DNA of 64,000 nucleotides from Cannabis sativa (lineage: Eukaryota; Streptophyta; Magnoliopsida; Rosales; Cannabaceae). Location: NCBI RefSeq assembly GCF_029168945.1, contig NC_083601.1, positions 33,903,660-33,967,659 on the forward strand. The letters run 5' to 3'. The notes under the pieces were generated by a model. It saw only the letters and a list, made by a program, of their open reading frames with translations, was not told where the DNA came from and searched no databases. Every line of letters starts with the position of its first letter. Position 1 is the first letter of the stretch. Shown here piece after piece: positions 23,938-35,531 of this stretch. Both the position numbers and the translations under genes were made by a program.

Positions 23938-24405
23938 ATGTCAACCATGTCGGCAACTGCAAGAATCCCCTCACATTGCATGATCAAAACTGCCCCTCAG
24001 AACCAACTCGCCACTGCCATTGTCAAATCTCCATTTGCCCTAGGCTCTGTCAAGAACATCTCCAAGTCTTTCGGGTTAAAAGCATCATCTACCTCGTTCA
24101 AATCATCAATGGCAGTGTACAAGATTAAGCTAATCGACCCAGATGGCAATGTGAACGAGTTCGAGGCTCCAGATGACAGCTACGTACTAGATGCTGCTGA
24201 GACTGCAGGGATCGATCTTCCATACTCGTGCAGAGCAGGGGCTTGCTCTACCTGTGCAGGGAAGATCGAATCAGGCAGTGTCGATCAGTCTGATGGTGCA
24301 TTTCTCGATGATAAACAATTGGGTGAAGGGTTTTTGCTGACATGTGTTTCGTACCCTACTTCGGATTGTGTGATTCACACCCACAAAGAACATGATCTTT
24401 ACTGA
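23938..24405 (+). CDS. Plastid [2Fe-2S] ferredoxin, root (non-photosynthetic) type
   Basis: 155-residue precursor. Residues 1 to about 57 are a Ser/Thr-rich, acid-poor plastid transit peptide; the mature protein starts near [12 protein letters not shown]. The four cluster ligands are Cys98, Cys103, Cys106 and Cys136, in the C-x4-C-x2-C-x29-C pattern within [15 protein letters not shown] and LLTCVSY. It ends in [12 protein letters not shown]. The words [14 protein letters not shown] and CVIHTHKE favour the root/Fd3 class over leaf ferredoxin. That class receives electrons from FNR using NADPH in heterotrophic plastids and supplies nitrite reductase, glutamate synthase and sulfite reductase. 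ATG 23938 is the first in exon 2; a second in-frame ATG is three codons on. Upstream in-frame sequence is only intron and a GTG. The coding region has no intron, usual for the family. Confidence 0.95.
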   Translation: MSTMSATARIPSHCMIKTAPQNQLATAIVKSPFALGSVKNISKSFGLKASSTSFKSSMAVYKIKLIDPDGNVNEFEAPDDSYVLDAAETAGIDLPYSCRAGACSTCAGKIESGSVDQSDGAFLDDKQLGEGFLLTCVSYPTSDCVIHTHKEHDLY

Positions 24406-24600
24406 TGAACCGAAAATGTATAATCTGGTATTGGATTAGGGTACTGATGATGATGAGTTTCGGGTATTTGAACACCTTCCTTTTGGAATTGTTATGTTTA
24501 GTTTTTCTGTTTGTTGTGGAAAAGGCCATCTAAACTGAATAATAATAATAATAGGAATGTTTTCTCTGCATTCTTCATTTATGAAATTCGTACACTGGTT

Positions 24601-25585
24601 TGAAACACTAACCAATCCATTTAAAACCGGACCAAATGAATCCGTGGTCTCGACAAATTCCAACTGATTTGAACCAAATAATTCCAATATGGGAATCATA
24701 GCTACTAAAAAGCTTAGGTGATACTAGAAAAATAGTTATTGCCTAACTAATTAGGTACACAAGGTGAGTAGCAAATTAGTACTCAAGTCAGAAAAATTTT
24801 ACATTTTTAAAGAGTAATTAAGGAAAATGAACTTTTTATTTATTTATGTCTTTCATTTTTGACACCATTGCTAATCAATTTCCAGCTACCATTTCTTTGT
24901 TACTGTTTTCTTTAGGTAAAGACTTTTTCAGAGTAATAAATAGACTTTGCTAGTAGTTCTATTTTTTTTTTTTCTAAAGGGTGGAAATTTGGATTTCACA
25001 TAATAATATGATTTAAATACAAATTGTTTTTTTTCAATTAATTTTTTATGTAAATTAAATGACATAACCAATACAAATTCACTATATTAGGCAGCTACAT
25101 TAATAAAAAAAATGAATTTTTTCATTTTTATACTTCAACACATTTTTTTTTTTTACATTACGAAATTTTACATAAAAACTCTCATAGCAACTAACGAAAT
25201 AACTTGAATCATAACCAAAATTTATATAGCAACTCACATAGAAACTATTGGAATAATCCAAACTATAAATTTAAAGAAAAATAGTATGTGTAGTAATTTT
25301 TCTTAAAAAACCTACCTAATTCAGTAGCATAAATATTACATAGCAAATTGATAACTAATAATGATCCTTGAATTTCTCGGAGAACCATAAAATAATTAAT
25401 CTTTTGATTAATAAGATAATAATATGACAATATCATTATTGTAGCTGTAAAACTATTTAGTTCCAGCCAAAACTTTTTTTTTTTTTTTTGGAAGACCAGC
25501 CAAAACTTTTTGTTAGTGTTAAATATATAAATATAATTTGTCAAAATTAATTACATTTACATATTTTTTTTCTTAAAAAAAAAGC
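24601..25585. other. AT-rich spacer, no gene seen
   Basis: Poly-T/poly-A runs and low-complexity sequence downstream of the ferredoxin 3' UTR. The minus frame 25263-25544 is low-complexity with no motif. Confidence 0.45.
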
Positions 25586-25589
25586 AAAA

Positions 25590-25880
25590 ATTGAAACCTG
25601 TCAGACAACCGTGCAACCACCCCAGCTAGAGATAACCAGCTGAGAACGATCATCTTCAGCCGTGAGCATCCGAAGATGATCTAGCCGTTAATCACGCTCT
25701 GATTGAACGGTCATATTTCCTCCACCAGGTTTGGTTTCCTGTCTCCTTAGAAATCAAGGAAGCAGAGGTACGAGCCTATAGAACAGATCCTGTTCAAGTA
25801 AGGTCGTGACAATTTATCTCAGCAATCTCTATATAAACTTCTCTATGTAGTTGTAAACTATCAATGTGGGAGTTTTGTGA
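25590..25880 (+). promoter_or_regulatory. GC-richer, promoter-like island; possible solo or truncated LTR
   Basis: Opens TGTCAGACAACCGTGCAACC and contains an inverted repeat, GATCATCTTC...GAAGATGATC (about 25648-25681), and a TATA box CTATATAAAC near 25830. Composition and layout resemble the U3/R part of a copia LTR, but no partner LTR, PBS or TSD was found. A host promoter is possible, but no coding exon follows. Confidence 0.35.
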
Positions 25881-25962
25881 CGAGAATTTGTTGGGCTTTT
25901 CTTTTTTGTTTTATACTACCAGGCCCTTCTTTAATGTTGGGCCAATTTTCCAATTTTTAGTT

Positions 25963-26677
25963 GAATAATTAGTTTTTTTAGTCCCTGTACTTATGACACT
26001 ATACTATGATGTCCTTTAATTTATAAGTGTAGTTAAAAATACCCCCTAAAATATATCAGTTGGAATAGTATAATCCTTCTATCTAATTTTGTTAAAATTG
26101 ACTAAAGTTGACTGTTAAATTAATAATGTGGTATTATACATAGATAGTAGTTGAAAAATTATATACCATTAGGAAAATAAATTACAAGTCATAAAAATTA
26201 CAATCACAGGAAAAAAAAAATGAAAAATAACATCCCAAAAAATAGAATATCATTACCTTAATTTTCCAAAAATCTCGTGTTCTTTCTAGTGATATCCATC
26301 TCTTCAAATACTGTAGAATCCTAATTTTACACTCTTTTCTAATTTGAACGGCTAAAAAACGATTGGAATTATTTTAATAAAATTATTTTTATTAAATTTT
26401 TTTAAAAAGTTATGAAATCATTTCTTAATCATCTTTCATTGTCAGTTATTATGCCACCTCATAGTCAATTTTTCCTCTAAAAAGAGATGAAATTACTACT
26501 CTATCCTTTGTTATAATACCACATCATCAATACAAACGGTATTTTTAAACAAAATAAACAGAAGGACTAAATGTATGCATATAAAATTATACAAGGACTA
26601 TTTATAACAAGCTGAATAGATTAAGGGGCATAATAGTATAGTGTCATAAGTACAGGGGGTAAAAAAGATAATTATTC
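25963..26677. mobile_element. Mutator-type MITE with 9-bp TSD
   Basis: Ends are ~50-bp inverted repeats: left GAATAATTAGTTTTTTTAGT..., right inverted GAATAATTATCTTTTTTACC..., both followed by CCCTGTACTTATGACACTAT. A perfect 9-bp duplication, TTTTTAGTT, flanks it (25954-25962 and 26678-26686). Long TIRs plus a 9-bp TSD are the Mutator (MULE) signature. The 715-bp element has no transposase. Confidence 0.9.
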
Positions 26678-26809
26678 TTTTTAGTTTGTATAGATTGGAT
26701 TATACCTTGTTTGTTTGACTACAGATTTTACCAGATGAACTATAATAAATGGAAATCAAAAAGCATTTGAACTATTATACTCAAAAAATAATTTGAAAAA
26801 GGTTAATTA

Positions 26810-27142
26810 TAATTTTTTGCCATTTTAACTTTTCATATCTTTAAAATTTTTCTTCAATTATTAAGATTGTTGGATTTAAAGATTTTTGTCTAATTTCTTT
26901 CAGTTTTGCTAATATGAAGATTATCCATATTCTAAATCGTGTCCCACAAATTTTAATATTTACAAAATTATGCTCCTTGAATTTTAACATGTACTGAATT
27001 GTGCCCCTAAATTTTTATCAAAACCAGACTTTTTTTTAAAGTAAAATTAAACAAAAATCCTTAAATCTAACAATCTTAATAATATTTAGAGAATTTTTAA
27101 CTATACATATCAAAATTGAAGATAAAATTCCAAATTAGCCTA
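26810..27142. mobile_element. MITE family 3, copy 2 (uninterrupted)
   Basis: Starts GGTTAATTATAATTTTTTGC, contains GTTGGATTTAAAGATTTTTG, and ends CCAAATTAGCCTAAG, matching the two halves of copy 1. It shows what copy 1 looked like before the LARD inserted. Confidence 0.65.
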
Positions 27143-27626
27143 AGAAAAAAAAAATGATGTAATATAGTTCAACCTAGCAAATATATAAAGCTTTGATAAT
27201 ATGGGATTTTCAAGAAAAGTCACCATGTAAGAACTCAATTTTAATCATGTGTTTATATATGTATGTATGGCAATATATTCATCTAATTGATATGCAAACC
27301 CTTTCAATTTTATGGTTAGCTCAATTAGTGTTGTTTATATTAGTATGGTCAACAAATGTTTTGAGTGACAGAGTTTATAGGTGACTTACATTTCTAATAA
27401 GCCCTAATATATATGGGTTAGTTGTTTTATATTAATTTTTACGAGTCATTAAAATATACCTTTTGAATTATAAAAATGATTGCAAATATTATTTTTTTAG
27501 TTACATTTTGCTTATTTTTGTATGTAATCATAGGTCACAAATATAATTAAAAGTCGACTTAATTAATTTAGGCAAGCTAAAATTAAGTCTATCATACTAA
27601 ACATACAAATAATTAGGACAAATAAA

Positions 27627-28216
27627 TAGGAGTGTTTATTGAATCATGTTTTTAGGCTTATTTAGATTCGATCTAATTATACATTAGATGTTAGATTTTA
27701 CTTTCCGATCCGATCTAATTAATTTCAGTCATCAATCGATCCAACATCCATTGAATGTTAGATTGGATCGGTTCTATCTGTTGGATGTATTATATATATT
27801 TATTGGTTCAATATGGGTTTATTCAATATTTTACACTTAGTATTTTTTGATCGAATTAGATTTCTCCAATAATTTAGATCCCGTATGTATTGGATTGGAC
27901 TGGATCCATCTAATCTAAGAAAAAAAGAGTAAAATTTTAATGTTAATTTTTATATATACATATATTTTACGTATAACATTATAAAATCTTTTACTCATCA
28001 AAACTAAATGAAAATACTAATTAGTCCGATTAGATGTTGAATATATTGGATTTTTGAACACCCCATCCAACATTCGATCTGATCCAATTAGATATTCAAA
28101 AATAACATCCAATCAGATCCAATGACAACTAGATATCCAATTTTTAATGGTCGATTGTAATTAGATGATAGATCGATCGGTTGTTATTATATTGGATCGA
28201 TTTATGCAAACCCCTA
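27627..28216. mobile_element. hAT-type MITE, family 1, copy C
   Basis: Ends TAGGAGTGTTTATTGAATCA and, inverted, TAGGGGTTTGCATAAATCGA. The interior is homologous to copy B in the opposite orientation. TSD not preserved. Confidence 0.75.
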
Positions 28217-29630
28217 ACAATACTATAACTCTAAGAATACAACTATATATTTATTAAATGATCATTAACAATTTAATTTATGCATGTGTTTTTTTTCTAA
28301 TAATAAAATAGGCCATAAAATATTCATCATATGTTAGATTGAAAAATTGAGTTATTGGTATTTGATATTGTTATTTTAAATAAAGCTGCCTAACCTCATA
28401 TTAATAAATAAAAAAAAAAGTCTTTCTTTTCTTTTTTTTTTCCTCTCAAATTTAAAAGTTAATAAATGAAGAAAATATATAACAAAACTACCTAAACTAA
28501 TAAGTAATAAAATCATAGACTTAATATAGTAGAGAGAGACATTGAAATCAATAGATATGATGCCAATATATTTTACTAATTAACAAAAACTATATATGCT
28601 TAGAATAAATTAATGGGCCCTAATTTGCTACTTATTATCTTTTAGATTAGATTAGCCAAATCTTATAATAAATAATAAGTTTTACCCACCAAACATTTGG
28701 CAATTGGTGATGAAGAAACATTAGTAGTTTAGTCTACTTTTTATTTATTTATTTATTTTCCTAAGGTTGAGTCACAAATAAGGTTTGGTGCGTTTTAATT
28801 TTTTTTTTCTGGTGAATTAATTATATAATATAATAAAATAATTATTACTAACTTATATTGTAATTAATTATAGTACTTGATGATGATTCTTCACGCAATA
28901 ACCAATGATAGAATATTGATTAAAATAGAAGTAAATTGAAATATATCAGATCAAATGGAAAAGTGATTTGATTCTTTATATAAATATATATGTATAATAA
29001 TGTAATATAGGGTAATGAAATCATAGTAATTAAAAACTAATTAGAGAATTTTAAGTGAGTGTGTGAGTGCCTTTTTATACTTTTAACATATGAAATTAGA
29101 TGCTATAATAGATATAGTTTCACATATTAAATTTCAGATTATTCAATAAAAATATTATTAAAGATTAAAAATATATCTTGTTCTACATCTATTAGGGTGT
29201 GTAATGACATACTTGTTTTTCTCTTATTTGCTGCGAGTGATCCCTGTAAACAGTATTTGAAAAACATTGATACAAAGTTTAGAAATCATAGAAAAAAACT
29301 ACAACAAGAGTCTAAATTGGTACTAAACACAACAGCAGGAGAACTTGAAATGAAAAAATAATAATAATAATAAATAAATAAATAAAGACAACAAAGCTGG
29401 AAGAAAACGTAACACAATGTTGGCGAGACTAAAACAAAGTCCACAGGCAACCACAGAGTGTGCCAAGCAGACTAAACTGGAAAGTAATTAACTATTGCCA
29501 CCCTTATTTGTTGTTTACTCTTGTCTGGTAGCACTCATATTAAAACCACCCATTTAATCTTTTTATTTTCTTATTATCAAACACTTCTCATAGTCATAAC
29601 AAATAAAACACTACCTTACATAAGGTGCAA
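28217..29630. other. AT-rich spacer, no gene seen
   Basis: Low-complexity AT-rich DNA with short (TTTA), (ATA) and (AATA) runs. 29220-29560 is less AT-rich but I recognise nothing in it. Confidence 0.45.
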
Positions 29631-29659
29631 GAGATGACATTGAATAAAACAACATACAC

Positions 29660-29815
29660 AATGATTCTTTTCATATAGATTAACCAATGAGGCTCTCCTT
29701 GATGATATATGGGAAGTTGCTTGAAATCTTGAACCCAAGTATGGAGCCGAGGCAAAGTTTTGGGGTCCAAGAGTTTGAGTCCTACAAGTTGTTCTATACA
29801 TTGATCAAACCAATG
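29660..29815 (-). pseudogene. Possible tau-class glutathione S-transferase C-terminal remnant
   Basis: The minus strand reads EQLVGLKLLDPKTLPRLHTW and VQDFKQLP, then after a one-base shift YIIKESL. This resembles the C-terminal helix region of plant tau GSTs (LPRLHTW...F...P.IKE.LP). Intact GSTs conjugate glutathione to xenobiotics in the cytosol. No N-terminal thioredoxin fold is visible nearby and stops follow. The similarity is short, so this call is tentative. Confidence 0.4.
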
Positions 29816-29979
29816 AGGTAATTAATTATCCATGTGCTATGTCCACCATGTATGTTTATAGTATCTAGCTCCTAAAGAACTTGGTATTTCCAAGGCTTAA
29901 TTGCTCTTCCAAGATTTTAAGTGCTTCTACTACTTTTGTTTCATTTTCTCCCTTCTCTCCGCTACTTGTAACTTGTAAG

Positions 29980-31094
29980 TGTAGGAATTAATACCTACAC
30001 CTCAGCAAGAGAAAAATCAGAAAACCAAGTCAATTAATATCTTTATGACTCAGTCAAACCTTCCTTTTTGACCTGTGCATTAAATTCTAAAACGACAGCC
30101 TTAATTTCCTAGCTACACGTCGTTTAAGCCATACCAGAAACCCTAATCTAAATCAGTCATATATATACTCTCTTTTGCATTTAAACACACATACAGCAGC
30201 TCACACAAACAACCCTAGCCGTAAGTCTCTCTTTCTTCACTGTTCTTCTTTGAAGAACTTGAAGAACACAACACAGTACCCAGAAATTTATATCCCCTCA
30301 AACCCGAACACCTTCTTCGTTGTTCTTCACTGAAGAACACGAAGAACAGCCCTTTTACACAACCCAGAACAACCCAGAAATTTCCCTCTCTGCCCAGAAA
30401 AATAAACCCAAAAATAGCATGAACACAATAGTAATTGCAGAAAATAAATTGGAGAGAACACACCAGAATTTTATAGAGGTTCCCCGAAATTGTGTGGGTA
30501 CGTCCTCTTCGAGCTCGCCTCGTTTCACTATGAATCTTCAGAGTTACAAAGCTTGGATTCCAACTCACAATGGTAAGAGTGGTAATCCGAATATATACAG
30601 TATTTTCTAGCTCTCTATTCTCTCTGTTTCTCTCAAAAATCACTACTAACAATTGTGTATTTTTCTTCTTTGTTACATGAACAACACCTTCTTGAGTTGT
30701 GGATCTCCAAACCCAAGCTAGGGCTTCAAGGCAAAACCTCTGTAAGCCTCAACCACGAACTCCCTCCTTTTGTTGCTCTGTTTGATCTCTAGAAGAATAT
30801 GAATATTTGTCTCTGATCTGGTTTTGTAATGTTCTGTCTTTTGTTGTGTTGTTACTGATCTGGATTTTTTTTCTTCTCCCTTTGATGTTGTAATCTTTGG
30901 CTTTATATATATTAGTGGAATACAGTGAATCAGAGAGTATGTTATAAAGTTCTAACAAACTTTATAACTGACTTTATGAACTGTCTAGGTAAATAGAGGC
31001 CTAAGGTCACATAGGTTTTATTTACTGCCTTTGTAAACTCTTTGTGTAATATTCTGGTTTTTACAGTGTGGTTAATATGGGGTTTACTTCAACA
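29980..31094 (-). repeat. 3' LTR of the complete copia element
   Basis: 1115 bp. I see only about four differences from the right LTR: one substitution in the TATATATA(C/T)TCTC stretch, a small indel near 30410, G versus A near 30716, and one T in a T-run. The reading frames within it are LTR sequence, repeated in the other LTR. Confidence 0.95.
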
Positions 31095-31184
31095 ATTTCC
31101 ACCTAAACCCCATATAAACAGTTCACTGTAATCTCTGTGTTGTTTCGAGTGTATCCCGAGGGTCTTAGCTCGAACCCATTAAGG

Positions 31185-34100
31185 GTTTTACCAACCTGTG
31201 TCAATCCCCAATAAGCTTAAGCAAAGCTTAAACTTATTGAGGGACACAACCTTAGTGCCCATGTCTGCTGGATTCACTTCAGTAGGCACTTTGTCTATCC
31301 CGATCTGTCCTTGTGAAACTTTATCCCTGATAAAGTGATATTTTATCTCAATGTGTTTTGTCCTATCATGAAAATCAGGTTTTTGCATAAATAGATCTTC
31401 GCTCTCGACTATCGGAGTAGATTATAGGCTCCTTTTTCATTAACTTCAGCTCCTCCATAAGCCCTTTTAACCATAGAGCCTCTTTAATAGCTTCGTAGTA
31501 GCTATATTCGGATCTCGGTAGTGGACAACGCCCGCTGCGGCTGTAATTGTACTTTCCAACTAGTACAATTTCCCCCCGTTAAGAAAAAGTAGGCCGAAGT
31601 AGATCTTCTAGTGTCTCTGTCCCCCGCATAATCTGCATCTGTGAACCCTTCGATATTCTGATGTGTTTGGTGACCCTGATAGACCAATCCCAACTTAGAT
31701 GTACCTTTTAAGTATCTCATAAGCCATTTCATGGCTTTCCAATGCTCCTTTCGGGACTAGACATGAACACGTTTAGCAGCACACTGATTGCATAAGCAAG
31801 GTCGAGTCTAGTACTAACCATCAAGTACATTATGGACCCCCCTTTGCATTAGTAGTAGGGAACATTCGCCATCTCTTCTTGTTCTAACTTGGTCTTAGGG
31901 CACATAGATTTAGACATAAGGTATTGGTTGGTAATCGGTTTGTGAAACAACCTTTGAATCTTTCATAGAAAACTTTTCTATGATCTTGTTGATATAGTCT
32001 TCGATGTAGCATGAGTTTCCCTTTGCCTATCCCTTTGAATGTTGATCCCCAAAATCTTAGTAGCCACACCTATGTCCTTCATTTCAAATTCCGACTTGAG
32101 CAAATCCTTGACCTTGTTGACATTTGACCTCTCCTTGCTAATTATTAGCATATCATCCACATAAAGTAGCAAATAAGTGACTTTAGTAATTTCCGAACCT
32201 TTAAAATACAAACAAGTGGTCATAGTAGCTATTTTATTGAACCCTTGTTTGGTCATAAAGGTGTCAAACCGTTTGTTCCATTGTCTCGGGGATTGCTTCA
32301 ATCCATAAAGAGACTTGTCAAGCTTGCAAACATGGTCTTCCTTGCCTTTAACCACAAACCCCTTTGCTGCTCCATATAGATGTCTTCTTCTAGGTCCCCA
32401 TGTAGAAAAGCCGTGGTCACATCCATTTGGTCAATCTCCATGTCAAACCGAGTGCTAGTGCGAGCATCAACCTTATAGTCTTATATTTCACCACCTAGTG
32501 AGAATATTTCTGTGAAGTCTATCCCTTCTTTTCGTGTGAACCCCTTTGCCACCAATCTCGCTTTGAACCTTACCGGGTTCATCCTCGGTTTCTCCTTCCT
32601 TGACTTTGAAAAGCCATTTGCAAGATACCACACTCTTGCCATCGGAGTCTAAGTGCAACTCTCCAAGTCTTATTCTTTATGAGAGAGTACATTTCCTCCT
32701 TCATTGCTTTCAACAAAGCCTTGTAGTTTCGGTCTTTGAGTGCTTCTTCATAAGATTGTGGCTCATAGATCTCAGCTTTAAGCTTGCACATATAGGCATA
32801 GGCAATCCTCTCATCCCACACATTGTAACTGCATTTCCGGTTTGGTTTAGTGGACTCTTTTTGCTCATCTCTTGTAGGCTCTGATATTTCTGTGAGGTCT
32901 TCCCCGATTCCCGTCTTCCTCATCTTGAATTTCATGTTCCACACTGAACTTGTTCCACCCGATTTGGTGCTTCGAGGTTCCATTTGAATTGGTTCCACCC
33001 GATTTGGATTCAGTTCCCACTTCGCCTGTGAGGTTTTGAGAGACTCGATAGATGTACTGGTTAGTTTCTGTGGAACCTGCATCAAGCTCATTAGTATTTT
33101 TACAAGGAAAATCATTTTCTTGAAAAATCACATCTCTACTAATGAGAGTTTTGAAACCTCCTTTCCCTTTCACCCACAATCTATAGCCCTTTACACCTGG
33201 GGTAACCGAAACACGCATTTTAGCCCTTGGCTCTAACTTGCCTACACTTTGATGTGCATAAGCCGCACATCCAAAAACTTTCAAATTAGACAAGTCAGGT
33301 GGTTTACCAGTCCACCTTTCTTCAGGGGTTTTACCTTCAATTGCGCTAGAGGGACTTCTGTTGATTAGGTATGTTGCGATAACCGCTTCTCCCCAAAATC
33401 CATTTGCGAGCCCGCATTGAAAAGCATGCACCTTGCTTTGTTCAATATGGTTCTATTCATCCTTTCGGCAACACCATTTTGTTGAGGAGTTTTTCTCACG
33501 GTCCATGCCTTTGGATTCCATTGTCTTGACAAGGTAACTCCGTAAACTCATCATTACAAAATTCTAGGCCATTATCTGTTCTTAGGGTTTTCAATTTCCG
33601 GTTAGTTAGGTTTTCAACAAGTAATTTCCAATGTACAAATTTTTGAAAAGCCTCATTTTTATGCTTTAACAGATAAACCCAAACCTTCCTAGAATAATCA
33701 TCAACAATAGACAAGAAATAGGCACTACCCCCAAAAGTTAGGGTTTTCTCAGGACCCCACAAATCCGAATGAACATAATCTAAGATGCCTTGTGATTTGT
33801 GTGTGCTAGTTTGAAATTTAAGTCTATGATGCTTTCCTAGTACACAAAATTCACAAAAATCTACCTTGGTTACCTTGTCCTTACCAAGTAGCTTTTGTTC
33901 ACTCATAAGTTGTAGCCTCTTTCACCGATGTGTCCCAACCTCCTATGCCATAGGATAGCCTTAGTGTCTTCCGTCACATGTACTCCTTGGTGTTGTGGCA
34001 AAAAGCTACGGGGCTTCCTTGCAAGTAGTATAGACCACCATTTTTGAGTCCTTTGATGATAGTCATAGAACCTTTTTGCCAACTTTATTGTACTGCCTCA

Positions 34101-35314
34101 ATTTTGCTAACAACACCAAGATCATCAAGTACACTAATAGAAATTAAGTTTCTAGATAAATCGGGAACATATCTAACATTAGTTAAGGTTCTAATAATGC
34201 CATCAAACATTTTAAAATTAATAGAACCTTTGAACCTTCAATGTTGCATGTTTGGTCATTCCCAAAGAATGACTTTGCCCCCTCTAGATTCTGTAATCAA
34301 ACAAATAAGACTTATTGTTAGTCATGTGAAAAGTACAACCCGAATCAATAATCCAATCATCTTTAAAAGATGATGCAGCCACATAGACATCTCCACTATC
34401 ATAACCATCACTTAGGTTTGCATTTTGATAGTCATTCTTAGCCTTGTTTGATTTGTTTGATTCCTCTTGATGATCTGAATTTTGTTTCCCATTGCTTTTC
34501 TTGTAAAAGTAGCATTCTCTCTTGAAATGCCCTAACTTTCCACAATGGTAGCACCCATTTGGATCTTTAGGACCCTTTGAATTTGATCTCCCTTTGTGAT
34601 GATGATTGCGCCCTTGTGTGAACCCCTACTAGTGGTGCTTGAACCTCTACTAGTGCTTCTACCCTTATTATGCCATGGTTTCTTTTGTCCGGTGCCTTCC
34701 CCTACTTAAAGGTTAACATCCCCATTAGTATGCCGGTCTTTTCAACCTTCATTTCCAAATCTTTCGATTTCAAAGCTGAGATTACTTCTTCAAGAGTGAT
34801 CTCAGTTCTCCCATACTTAATGGCTGTCTTAACCTCCCTGTAGGATTCCGGTAGTGAATTGAGAATTATAATTGCTTGATTCTCATCACTTAAGGCCTCA
34901 TTTTCCCCCGAGTTTGCTAACTCAATGTGTAATCTCAAGAACTCATCCAAGTTTTGTTCTAGAGATTTAGATGGACTCATTTTAAAACCAAAGATTCTCT
35001 CTTTCAAGTAAATCTTGTTGATCAAAGATTTCTTTTGAAACTGCTCTTCCAACTTGTTCCAAATCTTGGCGGGTGTATCTTCCTTGTCAACCAATCTGAT
35101 TATAGCATCAGATAGGTTGAAAATGATCAATCCGGCTGTCGTTTCCAAAGAACTCTTCTTGGCAGTCTTTGGTCGTATCACTTGACCATTCCACCGGATC
35201 TTTAAGAACCTTCAACAGCTTGTGTTGAGCCAATAGAGCCCTAATCTTCTTCCTCCAAATACGATAATCACCTGAACCATCAAACTTATCTATATCAACC
35301 TTCATGGAACTCAT
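31185..35314 (-). pseudogene. Copia gag-pol polyprotein, multiply frameshifted
   Basis: The minus strand starts at ATG 35312-35314 with MSSMKVDIDKFDGSGDYRIW (gag). The frame shifts near 35180 into gag residues TAGLIIFNLSD...LDEFLRLHIELANSGE (34702-35180). A CCHC knuckle (CYHCGKLGHFKREC) lies near 34500-34555. Protease WIIDSGCTFHM is near 34330-34365, with a stop shortly after. GAG-pre-integrase and integrase core (SDLWGPEKTLTFGG, VDDYSRKVWVYLL, RTDNGLEFCN) occupy 33496-33906, and the integrase C-terminal side 32865-33431. RT holds LDKSLYGLKQSPRQWN and the catalytic YVDDMLI near 32150. RNase H and tail (TDADYAGDRDTRRSTS; HIEIKYHFIRDKV) lie in 31188-31732. At least seven frame changes make it inactive. 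Confidence 0.93.
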
Positions 35315-35516
35315 AATTGTATATGTATAAAGTTATTTCAAAGAAATTATATAGATAATGAGTTTAGAAAAATCCTGGTGTTGTTCTTTGCAATCTTGGT
35401 TTTGTGTGTTTGAATTCTTGCTGGTATGAATGTGAATCTTGATGCTTTCTTGATGATTTCTTTATGCTTTCTTTATGCTTTCTTGATTAATCTTTCTTTA
35501 CTGATTGTGCCTTGTT

Positions 35517-35530
35517 TGGCTCTGATACCA
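35517..35530 (-). other. Primer-binding site of the complete copia element
   Basis: TGGTATCAGAGCCA on the minus strand, an exact match to the initiator-Met tRNA complement, one base from the right LTR. Confidence 0.93.
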
Positions 35531-35531
35531 C

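Larger units (their letters stand above)
22320..24600 (+). other. Ferredoxin transcription unit (leader exon, leader intron, coding exon, 3' UTR)
   Basis: A non-coding first exon (about 22320-22447) ends at a strong donor, ATCT/GTAAGTC. The acceptor TGAATTTAG at 23929 opens exon 2, with the ATG eight bases later. The intron, 22448-23929, is 1482 bp, lies wholly in the 5' UTR and is largely a tandem repeat (separate entry). The 3' UTR runs to roughly 24600. Exon 1 start and polyadenylation site are estimates. Confidence 0.7.

Noticed and set aside
30215..30652. 145-codon frame, repeated at 35767-36206, as a host gene
   Set aside because: It is LTR sequence of the copia element, present in both LTRs.
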